Assembly (NCBI GenBank): GCA_902779395.1
Contig: CACZBK010000002.1
Coordinates: 1-64,000, forward strand
DNA length: 64,000 nucleotides
From: an uncultured Lachnospiraceae bacterium
GTDB taxonomy: Bacteria > Bacillota > Clostridia > Lachnospirales > Lachnospiraceae
Direction of reading: 5' to 3'
Below the pieces are notes generated by a model. That model ran no database searches. It had not been told where the DNA came from and saw nothing but the letters and a program-made list of their open reading frames with translations. The translations under genes and the position numbers were made by a program. Positions 8,501 to 15,945 of the stretch are shown here, one piece after another (position 1 is the first letter of the stretch; each line of letters begins with the position of its first letter).

Positions 8501-10212
8501 ATTATTAATACTGGTGAATGATTAATTTTCGCCTCAAATGCATATAAGTTTGTTATATCTAACAATTCTTCAATCACTGTTTCACCGAGCAACTCCTGAA
8601 ATTCCTTGAAAAACATTCCACAGTATTTTGATTTTACTATCCCAATTTCTGTTTGCTTTTTCCAATTTGCCTCAATACTATTATCCGTTAACAATGTATA
8701 TACAAATTTCTCGCGGGCCTCCTGTACAAACAGTTTATTAGATATCCAAATCTGGTATCTCCTATATACGCAACGTCCGATTTTCTCTATTTCATCAAAA
8801 AAAATATTATACGATCCATGACACGCATCGAACGCTTTATCTATATACCGTTCAAAACAAATATCTTCAAAAATATCATATTTCAAACGTATTTTTTTCT
8901 TGCTTTCAACAATAATCCCTTCTGACTTCAAAGCTTCTAGAATATCGCTATCTACAATATCACTATCAACACCAACAACAAAACTACTAGCACGCTCAAA
9001 AACAATACGCTCAACAGTTTTTCTAACATCACTTTGTAAGACACCATATTTTTTACACTTGTCTTTTAAACAGATGACTCTTTCCCATATGAGATTTCTA
9101 AAATTATTCTCGTCGTTAATATTTTCTTCTACAAATCCTCCCGATATAATTAAATTGAGATAAAATGGCACACATAATAAATCCGCATATTTTTTATTCT
9201 GCTGTAGTGATAAAATAATGGGATAACGTTTAGCAACCTTATCAATCTCATCTTTCGTCAAATCCGGAATCTCGTATGTTTTGATTCTATATTTTGTATT
9301 AATCTTCATAAACGCAGAACTATCAGTAGTTCTACACGAAGTAATAATATATACATTACTGTATTTATCTGCAAGCCTATATATCTCCTGCAATAACGGA
9401 AATGCATTGTCACCACAATCTGCAATAAATTCGATAGCATCAATAAAAATATACAACGATTTATTTTCTAACCACAGGATTGCGTCCTCTATATCGCAAT
9501 CCCACAATTCGTTTACTTTCTTTCCAGTGGACAAATTCTCTGCTCTCGTTACTAATACGTATTCTTTTCCCTTTAATAGTTTTTTGCATACAACTGATTT
9601 ACCCGAACCAGCATTTCCCTGTATCGATACTAATTTTTCTCGTGCTGCCTGTATCGTTTCTATAATTTCTGACCTGTCAATTTCATATTCACCGTTAATA
9701 AGCTCTTCAATATTTTCAAGTTCAATTTCTTTACTTATTTCAATCGCATGCAAAAACTTCTTAATGTTTTCCTTACGAGGCTGTTCTTCTATCACCCCCA
9801 GCTTATCCATTATCTTGGAAAAATCCGATGATAGCGTATTATGTAGTGTTCTTTCGCCGCTCGACATTAGGGACTTCGCATACTCATTATATGCGTATAG
9901 AATATCCTCAATAATCTGAGTCATTTGCTTCTTTTCCTCATTCCCTATACGCAGCTCTCTATTCTGCTCAAAAAACCCCCGAATGATATCTTGGATTTCT
10001 TCCTCCAAAAAAATATGATCCTTATATTTATCCCCCATATCAGTTTTAAATCTATCAAGGCAAACCTGAACTAAAGGATCATCTGAATCCCAATTATTGA
10101 TATCAATTTCTTTTCTTTTTATCTTGTCCTTAATAATTAATATCCAGCTTCTTCCCGCTTCTTCTAAAGTGACAAAAGAGCTAAGCAATCCAATTGCTGA
10201 TGCCAAATCCAT
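5539..10212 (-). CDS. Large STAND/NACHT-like NTPase, candidate defence protein
   Basis: A 1557-residue protein. Walker A GNAGSGKS is at residues 199-206, Walker B LYIFIDAIE at 253-261 and a TSCRT sensor-like motif at 291-295, the layout of STAND P-loop ATPases. About 200 residues precede the ATPase and could hold an effector or signalling part, but I see no nuclease, TIR or protease motif there. The remaining 1100 residues are helical and repeat-like with no clear family. Size and layout resemble Avs-type antiviral sensors, which bind phage proteins through a long C-terminal repeat region; sequence identity to them cannot be judged here. The GAGGAG ribosome site supports this start. The gene ends next to an IS200 end, so a few C-terminal residues may be altered. 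Confidence 0.7.
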   Translation of the reverse strand: MDLASAIGLLSSFVTLEEAGRSWILIIKDKIKRKEIDINNWDSDDPLVQVCLDRFKTDMGDKYKDHIFLEEEIQDIIRGFFEQNRELRIGNEEKKQMTQIIEDILYAYNEYAKSLMSSGERTLHNTLSSDFSKIMDKLGVIEEQPRKENIKKFLHAIEISKEIELENIEELINGEYEIDRSEIIETIQAAREKLVSIQGNAGSGKSVVCKKLLKGKEYVLVTRAENLSTGKKVNELWDCDIEDAILWLENKSLYIFIDAIEFIADCGDNAFPLLQEIYRLADKYSNVYIITSCRTTDSSAFMKINTKYRIKTYEIPDLTKDEIDKVAKRYPIILSLQQNKKYADLLCVPFYLNLIISGGFVEENINDENNFRNLIWERVICLKDKCKKYGVLQSDVRKTVERIVFERASSFVVGVDSDIVDSDILEALKSEGIIVESKKKIRLKYDIFEDICFERYIDKAFDACHGSYNIFFDEIEKIGRCVYRRYQIWISNKLFVQEAREKFVYTLLTDNSIEANWKKQTEIGIVKSKYCGMFFKEFQELLGETVIEELLDITNLYAFEAKINHSPVLIMNVTPIGAARDNLIGMVFEEHISLDKNRASIIKLCDDYANCFYKTADTEEKAYKIIIRYIDELIEKGKEEKSYYQHDEEIVQLFLIVAKMPKSSKSWLKEFVENMIVEYCSGTSRRDSVAEEILKAVVKKCPLSFAMELPELACESAETLWRQRVSRKHFKYDGYDHNNVRAYGLSDNADHFDNNENGVYNNTFFWYVMRCDFVKGLEWAISFVNNAVQTFADNKPDEITNIEIYFPKENKKRVYLGNEWLWMADIMEHNLPVVLTDISFVIKKTVINSMRNSSDHAGIKGLAEYVKNTIYEKANNILLLSIIEAIGMNYQKEMPGYALELASSMELIYFDILRSGEFISNPTKELLEKQIMLSMGVPEITRRYEKDEKCACNLQQYLANSYLYGDEGIKNRCHVILDYLYSIYDEKTYPNENLRIQKMDFRDAAVTEIDEKTIMIEPQIKGEAQKIIKNNEDANEPIVHLNETINHLIEDINEKKANADQIITVIDTLCEKMKGDYRIEIQFEKVLVTFIASALIMPDITDEQRNKLVDEWIRRVKKIFLNQSYVAEVNMVIALWEQLNKDINNDLKQQILLMILKSIINDDNSGLISQIAELTKYFLTKNKNYASRIFNTIIMLAEDEMNHQKFNAAFIKENRNDAEYQFIPNMVPKLRGVDHWILENNGYEYQNKRSEIIQEYLYDGKGVDLSEFDISNYDIDLLCNIACCGLDTEDEEFVIVINSIVQCMIEIWHKNCKEMRPHEIIDTFQEHKVSSYFQRELNMTGRNPEAVYDILFKETDFSIFTRDTVDFYEDALSGFLVAYVYGSREKGKRDDIEKKIRILENYVNNIPEDYVRNILEKRLFLCKGRYSRWDVNKVQAEYSYKDKCFLNAQIEKYGFNHLMDVLYTVYLFNISELLPEILISISSCFTKAIRNNKEQFAKEIKDSQVIVDMIILKSFIFYSDEIKKDEKLINAYEDILLALTEIRNEKAAVLLDEFRIH

Positions 10213-10306
10213 TTACTAATCATCTCCTCGTCTAATCTATAAATGCTGATTCAAAACTAGCTTCTGTTCAAACCCATTTTTGTATATGTATAGTAACCTA
10301 CGCCTA

Positions 10307-10705
10307 TCAAATACCGGATGCCTGCAATGCCTTTGCAAGTTCACCATTCTTGGAATATCGTATCTGCAGTGTATCCTTTTTCCTTTTTAAATTTAGGATT
10401 AAAATTCACATTTCTAATCTGAGCCTTATAAGATTTTCCATTTAGATAAAGCGTGATATCTTTAGCCTCACCTCTATTTAGGAAACGCCCCATTATCTGC
10501 CCAAATACAACCTGATTGTCAAAGGGCAAAGTGAGCCTGTAAAAAGCAACTGTCTAATATCTGACAATGAATCAAATACCCTTACATAATTAGAAAATAT
10601 TTCTATATGATCTGGTAATATGCTTGGAAATACCATTTCAACATTTTGAGAATTAGTATGCTTTCGTATATAATAACTTCTTGCCTCATCCATCCTATTA
10701 TCCAC
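10307..10705 (-). pseudogene. Unrecognised gene broken by two frameshifts
   Basis: Three minus-strand reading frames join into one plausible protein of about 130 residues. The first (10705 to about 10530) ends in RQLLFTGSL, the second (about 10529 to 10370) begins LPFDNQVVFGQIMGRF, and the third gives DTLQIRYSKNGELAK before a TGA at 10307-10309. The second shift falls in an A5-GG-A5-GG run. The first start could be GTG at 10705 or ATG at 10693. The C-terminal pattern looks like a DNA-binding or modification-type domain, but I do not recognise it. It lies directly upstream of the NTPase gene and may once have been its partner. Confidence 0.5.
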
Positions 10706-10753
10706 CTCCTTAGTTAGTATGCGAAATCTAGATCCGCATTAAAGCTGTATATA

Positions 10754-11224
10754 CTAAGTGCTCTTAGATAAACACCAAAGCACATTACTATCATAATCCC
10801 CCGGCCCGACAACAGGCTTTATCTTCGGATCACAATCCTCTCCCCTGATCTCCGCAACCTCAAAACCAAATGACCGTAGGATATCTGCAGAATCCCGGCC
10901 AAACACCCGCAGATGATCGTCCTCGCCGAAATGCTCCAAGCGCCCCTCTTTAGTGGTAACAGAGCTGTCCTCGTATACTGTCTCCAAAGAAGGATCCACC
11001 GGGAAAGATATGATAAGCTTACCACCGGGACTTAAGATGCGACGCAGCTCATGCAATGCACGCTTATATCCCGTAACATGTTCCAGCACTTGGTGGCAGA
11101 TAATCAGATCGTATGATGCGTCCTCAAGGCCGGTATCCTGAATATCGATCTGCAGATTGGCTGGGGCGAACAAGTCCGCCGTGGTGTTTGTTGCATAATA
11201 TAAATGATGAAAGGGGGGGTGCAA
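10754..11224 (-). pseudogene. Class I SAM methyltransferase lacking its N terminus
   Basis: The 156-residue frame carries the C-terminal part of a Methyltransf_11-type protein: the DIQDTGLEDASYDLIICHQ strand-helix, LEHV, and a LSPGGKLIISFP post-motif. The glycine-rich SAM-binding motif I that should come first is absent, and the frame begins abruptly at a junction near 11213-11225 with the broken DUF6431 gene. It is therefore most likely a non-functional fragment of a glycan- or lipid-cluster methyltransferase. Confidence 0.75.
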
Positions 11225-11620
11225 AAAACACCCTCCGCATTCACCATCAGCTCCTCAGCCCAATCTCTCCAGCGTTTCAGTGTTGTTTCGCAAGGATAGT
11301 CATGACCTTCTTTGATCAGGTCGTCCTCCGTGATCACACCATCGAACACATCCTCTATAAGATCAGCCTCATACTGCTTATACGGCAGCCATATATCCGG
11401 CAGCTGTCTGTTGCTTCTGCCGCAGCTATCACAGGTACATCTCCTGACCTCGATCTTGTACCAGATCTTTTCACCACCGGCTTTCCTCTTTGCCCTGTCT
11501 GTCCACCCCTTTTTTCCTGCATTCCTCCGCAGTATGGACAGGGCGGGGTCTCATTGCTCTTTATCCAAAAAAAACCTCTTCCTCGTTGTACACTTCTTCG
11601 TAATCTGTTATGATGTTCAC
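11213..11620 (-). pseudogene. DUF6431-type gene, frameshifted and truncated
   Basis: Starting at a GTG (11618-11620), the frames join in order to a zinc-ribbon protein: an acidic start (DYEEVYNEEEVFF), then CPYCGG, then CTCDSCGRSNRQLPDIWLPY, then YPCETTLKRWRDW. This is the layout of the DUF6431 proteins found in Clostridia with transposon-like spread. Frame changes occur at a T8 run (11568-11577) and an A6-G4 run (about 11513-11522). The C terminus is lost at the junction with the methyltransferase fragment. The gene is not functional as written unless the indels are sequencing errors. Confidence 0.7.
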
Positions 11621-11675
11621 GGTTATGAACCGTTAGATCCCGGAGGGGGATTCCGCCAAGAATGCCTCCGGGATC
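11619..11675. terminator. Two hairpins beside the DUF6431 remnant
   Basis: ACGGTT-atg-AACCGT (11619-11633) is followed by a perfect 11-base stem GATCCCGGAGG (11636-11646) / CCTCCGGGATC (11665-11675), then a T-rich stretch on the plus strand. It could be a terminator or part of the element end; no plus-strand gene enters it. Confidence 0.45.
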
Positions 11676-11850
11676 TTCCTTTCTCTTTTTATCCCGTGAC
11701 ATTATAATGATTAAAACCGTGACAAGCAATGTAGTCGTTATAGGGTCAGGCTACTTTGGCAGCTACACTAATAATGTTCAATGAATATGATCTTGCCGAC
11801 ACCGCTCAAAACATTATCTAATGTCATTACTAACCTCGTCTTTCATAGAA

Positions 11851-12300
11851 TCATTCCAATATTTCGTTTAAGAACCCATTTAGGTCTGTGTACTCTATTC
11901 CCATTTTCTCACATACATAAGGGATTTTATTTTCATTCTTCTTTTCATTAGTCACGATGACTCCACCCTCTACAATAGCGGTTGCTATAAGAAAAGGGTC
12001 TCCGTTAGAGTTTCCCTTGGTGGCTATTTTTATCATGTTAGGATATTGCTCTAGTATTTCTGTAGCCTTCTCCTGAATCTCTCTTGAAAGAGGTAAGAAA
12101 GCCTCTTTATGCTGCTTTCCCCATTTTTCAATATCATCATCCTTTAGTTCATCCAGTATCTCCGTACTTGAAATGAGTCGTCCATCTTCAACAAGTTTAT
12201 CCAGCGTTTCCCATATATTAGAGAAGGTCTTCTTGGACATATTATAATTCTTAGCAGCATCTATTAACGCACAGGCATCAATAACGTATTTTTTCATCAT
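11851..12300 (-). CDS. PIN-like toxin (DUF4411 family)
   Basis: A 149-residue DUF4411-type PIN protein: VIDACALIDA gives the first Asp, ILDEL the central Glu, and GDPFLIATAI plus VTNEKK the later acidic site. Expected activity is RNA cleavage as the toxin of a type II toxin-antitoxin module. The start overlaps the stop of the ImmA-like gene by four bases, so the pair is translationally coupled. The toxin lies second in the pair. Confidence 0.85.
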   Translation of the reverse strand: MMKKYVIDACALIDAAKNYNMSKKTFSNIWETLDKLVEDGRLISSTEILDELKDDDIEKWGKQHKEAFLPLSREIQEKATEILEQYPNMIKIATKGNSNGDPFLIATAIVEGGVIVTNEKKNENKIPYVCEKMGIEYTDLNGFLNEILE

Positions 12301-13469
12301 AACATCACCGCCCGTTCTATATTGTTAATATGCTTGCTTTTCATATTTAAGGTCTGGCACAATTCACCATAGGACAGGTCACCCCGGTAATACGCCGACA
12401 CAACTGTCCGAGGGAACAAATAACCTTCCTTACTCAAGTACTTTATATAGTATTTGATTCTGAAATCATCATCCTGTGACATATCTTCAGCCAATTTCTT
12501 TGCCTCAAATTCATCAGACAACTTCTTATATAATTTCTGATACTCAGAATAAGATATGATGCTAAGCTCGTATAATCTTCTAACAACAGCCGCTGAACTC
12601 ACTGCAAATCTATCCCCTATAGCCTGTAAACACTGAGTCGACCATCCGTAATACTCTTCCTTTATTTCATCTGCCGTCGATTTGAACGAAAAATCCGGCA
12701 TTAGTATTTCTGCTGCTATTCTGTCACAGAGTTTTTCTTCTTCATCGTTTCTCTCGTCAAAATCAATCATACACAACGAAGAAGAACGCCTAATAATATG
12801 AGCAAGTTCATGAAATAATGAGAAGACTTTTGCCCGTTCATAATCCTTATTATTTACCGCAATAATAGGATACTTGTCGTAGTATATTGAAAGCCCCTTC
12901 ATTTCCTCCAACGATACTTCCGTTATCTGAGCGACAATAATGCCTTTATCTTCTAGAATCCCTCTGAAATAACTAAAAGCATTCACCTTATACAAGCTTT
13001 TTGTTCGATACGGCGGCTTTATTCCGAGGTAATCCCGTATAGTTCGAGCAATATCTTTCACTAGCACAGTGGCATCAAAGGAAGGTATTTCTTCATACTC
13101 CATCTGACCATCAGAAAAATCCAACATAATCTTCCGATTCTGCGTAATTCTTTCTATTTCTTTCCATAAACCATAGCTGGTTTCCCTGTAAACAGTTTCT
13201 CCGTAAGTACGTCTGTCCGCATAATTCTTTGGTGCTTTTTCGGGAGGTGCGGATAGGAAGAAAGATGCAAAGGGAACCTTATACAGAGATGCCAGTTTCT
13301 TTGCTTCGGTTATGGATGGTAATTCTTCTCCACTTTCCCACAATTCTAATTTCTCAGCCTTAATTCCCTTCTGCTGTGCTTCCACATCAGAGGTTGTGGC
13401 AAAGGGAGTTTCACCTCTCGCCCATATCAGCATATCCTTATTTATATATGCATAATTCTTCTTTGCCAT
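12297..13469 (-). CDS. XRE-type / ImmA-IrrE metallopeptidase, antitoxin partner
   Basis: A 390-residue protein with an N-terminal helix-turn-helix-like region (about residues 10-65, including WESGEELPSITEAKKLA) and an M78 peptidase domain with the zinc motif HELAH at 220-224. COG2856 proteins of this build pair with DUF4411 PIN toxins as antitoxins; by family knowledge the HTH part should repress the operon and the protease part may process itself or the partner. The ATGATG overlap with the toxin gene fits this. Full length for the family. Confidence 0.85.
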   Translation of the reverse strand: MAKKNYAYINKDMLIWARGETPFATTSDVEAQQKGIKAEKLELWESGEELPSITEAKKLASLYKVPFASFFLSAPPEKAPKNYADRRTYGETVYRETSYGLWKEIERITQNRKIMLDFSDGQMEYEEIPSFDATVLVKDIARTIRDYLGIKPPYRTKSLYKVNAFSYFRGILEDKGIIVAQITEVSLEEMKGLSIYYDKYPIIAVNNKDYERAKVFSLFHELAHIIRRSSSLCMIDFDERNDEEEKLCDRIAAEILMPDFSFKSTADEIKEEYYGWSTQCLQAIGDRFAVSSAAVVRRLYELSIISYSEYQKLYKKLSDEFEAKKLAEDMSQDDDFRIKYYIKYLSKEGYLFPRTVVSAYYRGDLSYGELCQTLNMKSKHINNIERAVML

Positions 13470-13493
13470 AATATGCTATATCCTCCTATACAA

Positions 13494-14210
13494 CTATTCT
13501 GAAATATTTGAAAAAACTATTGCTTCATCAATTTTATACATTAACATACTGGCAAACATCAATCTTCTGGTTGCTTCATCTTTCGATATATGCACCTTAT
13601 TTGAATGTGATTTTGGATTTCTTAATGCGGATATAGCACCAGCCATCATAAAATGAACTCCTTCCTGTACATTCTTTCCACTTTCAGATTCTAACTCTCC
13701 TATAGGTAATAACGGTGGGTTTCCCGCAAATAACTTGTGCATCAAATCCACGCCATCAGGAATTTCTGTACTCGATGGCTTCACTATTCTGTAAATATTC
13801 TTTAATCTGTCATTAATTTCAATAAATGCATCTACTGTAGCATTTATATAACTTCCATCCTCAAATAGTTTTTGAGAACTCTTACAAATGCTTGGATGAA
13901 TCATCCCCCATACATTCTCTTCTCTACCATGATTTTCTTTCCTAAGTATTGATAAAGCTTCAACTATTTGTCCCAGAACACATGGATTAATATATAATCC
14001 CTTTCCATTACCACAAAAAAGAGTCTGTCTAAGTCCTTTTAACTCTTCACTGATAACAGGATACTGGTGCTTTATATCTTCAGCAATAACAAGAATGGCT
14101 TCACACATGTTGGTCATAGTTTGAACAGATGGTGGCATATTGGGAAACCCTTGTGTTTGCGACCACTTCCTTAATGTTTGTTCTATTTGTTCGATTCTTT
14201 CCAGATTCAT
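13494..14210 (-). CDS. TIGR02391 (Ymh/Abi-like) family protein
   Basis: The C-terminal half has the TIGR02391 pattern: IHPSICKSSQKLFEDGSYINAT, then AISALRNPKSH, the RNP..H block conserved in the family and reminiscent of HEPN-type sites. Family proteins are phage- and plasmid-associated and some are called abortive infection-like; activity is not established. I prefer the ATG at 14210 over an in-frame GTG nine codons upstream (14237). It ends about 25 bases before the XRE/ImmA gene on the same strand, so the three may form one operon. Confidence 0.75.
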   Translation of the reverse strand: MNLERIEQIEQTLRKWSQTQGFPNMPPSVQTMTNMCEAILVIAEDIKHQYPVISEELKGLRQTLFCGNGKGLYINPCVLGQIVEALSILRKENHGREENVWGMIHPSICKSSQKLFEDGSYINATVDAFIEINDRLKNIYRIVKPSSTEIPDGVDLMHKLFAGNPPLLPIGELESESGKNVQEGVHFMMAGAISALRNPKSHSNKVHISKDEATRRLMFASMLMYKIDEAIVFSNISE

Positions 14211-14481
14211 AACGAACCGCCTTTTCCATAATTCCACAAATCATATATACTAATGTTTTTTTTTCTTAGCAAGATAATAATAATACATGACATTATTAGA
14301 TAATTCGGTTTTATTCTTCTTTGCTTCTTTATGTGCCTGATTTAATATGATTTTATTTTTTGTAAGTACTCTATCATGAGTACCTTTTAACATTTTCTTA
14401 TCTATGAGATTATAACTCCAAATAACTTCGCTTGTCTTGTACAACTTGGGCAACTCAAGCGATTTAATCTAGGAGGTTCTC

Positions 14482-14883
14482 ATGGACGCTACCCAAACTA
14501 TCCACCAGACTACTCTTGCCAAATGGATCGCTCTGATCCAGGAACAGCAGGCCAGCGGTCTCACCATTAAAGAATGGTGTACTCAGAACGGTTTCTCCAC
14601 CAATTCTTATTACTACTGGAAACACATCGTCAAGGAAGAGTATCTAAAAAACGTTATCCCTGATATCGTCCCTCTTCCTTCTCCAGCCGACCCCATACCT
14701 GTTTTACCGGCTGCAGAAACTCCTGTTGTACAACACGACTTGTACAACTTGGGCAACTCCAAAAACTCTACTTCTAAAGATCCGATCATTTCTATTTCAA
14801 TGAACGATATCCGTATCGAGATCGGAGCATCCGCGCCAGATGCCTTGATCACTAAAATCATAGGAGCACTGCGTAATGCTTAG
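14482..14883 (+). CDS. IS66 accessory protein OrfA (TnpA-like)
   Basis: A 133-residue IS66 OrfA: residues 10-50 hold the IALIQEQQASGLTIKEWC helix-turn-helix and the YYYWK motif, followed by a Pro-rich linker and the conserved C-terminal block ISMNDIRIEIG. Strong AGGAGG ribosome site eight bases before ATG. It overlaps tnpB by eight bases. The 21-base sequence at 14739-14759 inside it repeats one at 14436-14456. Confidence 0.9.
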   Translation: MDATQTIHQTTLAKWIALIQEQQASGLTIKEWCTQNGFSTNSYYYWKHIVKEEYLKNVIPDIVPLPSPADPIPVLPAAETPVVQHDLYNLGNSKNSTSKDPIISISMNDIRIEIGASAPDALITKIIGALRNA

Positions 14884-15235
14884 GAACGCTGATCCCCGTT
14901 CTTTTTCTGCTGTTTATGTTGTATGCGGCAGCACCGACATGCGTCTCGGCATCGATTCGCTTGCTGCTATCATACAGACACGTTATAAACTTCCTATATT
15001 CAAGCCCGAATCCCTCTTTTTGTTCTGTGGCAGGCGCGCCAATAAGATCAAAGGGCTCTTATGGGAAGGCGATGGATTCCTGCTACTGACAAAGCGTGTT
15101 GAAACCGGACATTTCACGTGGCCACGCAATTCCCACAAAGCACGTCAGATAAGTTCCCAGCAATTCGACTGGCTTATGAAAGGCTTCGCCATAGATCCTG
15201 TCATCAGGATCTCCCAACCGGAAAAAACAGCTTAG
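14876..15235 (+). CDS. tnpB: IS66 accessory protein TnpB (Orf2)
   Basis: A full-length 119-residue IS66 TnpB: VVCGSTDMRLGIDSLAAI near the N terminus, FCGRRANKIKGLLWEGDGF in the middle. Needed with OrfA and TnpC for transposition in studied IS66 elements; biochemical role unclear. The 284 bases downstream (15236-15519) hold no gene I can support; a TATAAT at 15487-15492 and an AAAGAGG site lie just before tnpC. Confidence 0.92.
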   Translation: MLRNADPRSFSAVYVVCGSTDMRLGIDSLAAIIQTRYKLPIFKPESLFLFCGRRANKIKGLLWEGDGFLLLTKRVETGHFTWPRNSHKARQISSQQFDWLMKGFAIDPVIRISQPEKTA

Positions 15236-15519
15236 CTTTTGTGCAAAACATAGATTTTTTCTGCCTCTGAAAACGTCTGTCATTATTGCCTGTGCAGCAC
15301 TTTTACAGCCTTACTATCAGTTATTACAACCGGTCTGTGACACTGCACGGGCTCTTTCATTTTCAATGTCCCCTTCTTTATAACACCATTCCTCATCCAT
15401 CCTCATTACTCTGAACGCTATACAATCTGCCGAACAACAGCTGCTTTCGAACGCCCCTTTTACTGGCTTATTTACTGCATCTGCGGTATAATGACCATAT
15501 ATAAAAGAGGTATCATCGT

Positions 15520-15825
15520 ATGGCTGATAATTCAGTATTTACTCCCGAACAACTTGATAAGATGGATAAACAGGCGCTGATCGCCCTTATCATCTCTCAG
15601 CAGAGTCAGTTGAGCACGATCAGTTCCCAACTCAATCTGCTGACACAGCAGGTCGCCATCATGAACCAGCGTGCCTTCGGAAGAAAGACTGAACAGAAAG
15701 ATCAGATCCCTAACCAGCTTTCATTCCAGGATTACTTTAACGATGAAGTTTTCAATGAGCCGGAAGTTCTTTCTAACTCCTCAAAAGAACCGGAGATCAC
15801 AGAAGTCATCATATCCGGTTATTGA
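15520..15825 (+). pseudogene. IS66 transposase TnpC, N-terminal fragment
   Basis: The 101 residues match the start of IS66 TnpC: a coiled-coil/leucine-zipper stretch (LIISQQSQLSTISSQLNLL) and QRAFGRKTEQK. Normal TnpC is about 450-550 residues with a DDE domain, all missing here. The frame stops where the sequence passes into the antisense of a nucleotidyltransferase gene, so the loss came from a deletion or rearrangement. Confidence 0.85.
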
Positions 15826-15941
15826 AGTACTGGCTTTTCAATGCCGTCAGAATTCTTAATTGGAATGAGCGGTTTCGGAATGTCTGGGAATAACTCTGAA
15901 ATACGAGTTCCTTTTCCGCCGGCCATGATTACTGTTTTCAT
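15819..15941 (-). pseudogene. Sugar nucleotidyltransferase, first 40 codons only
   Basis: From an ATG at 15939-15941, five bases after the ApeA-like stop, the minus strand encodes the start of an NTP_transferase: MKTVIMAGGKGTRISELF then KPLIPI, the nucleotide-binding signature. It ends after 40 codons at the IS66 junction. The full enzyme (about 230-350 residues) would make an NDP-sugar, so the fragment suggests a glycan cluster once continued here. Confidence 0.85.
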
Positions 15942-15945
15942 AGCG

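Larger units (their letters stand above)
14362..15825 (+). mobile_element. IS66-family element, right part lost
   Basis: The left end begins GTAAGTACTC at 14362, in keeping with IS66 termini that start GTAAG, and includes the inverted pair GTACTC/GAGTAC. It carries orfA, tnpB and only the first 100 codons of the transposase gene tnpC, which breaks off at about 15825 against a nucleotidyltransferase fragment. The right terminus is absent. A second, more damaged copy of the left end is at 23065-23461. Confidence 0.8.

Noticed and set aside
14250-14453. 67-codon minus-strand frame across the IS66 left end
   Set aside because: Its first half is antisense IS66 end sequence, repeated at 23070-23160; the Lys-rich tail is low complexity. 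No family or ribosome site.
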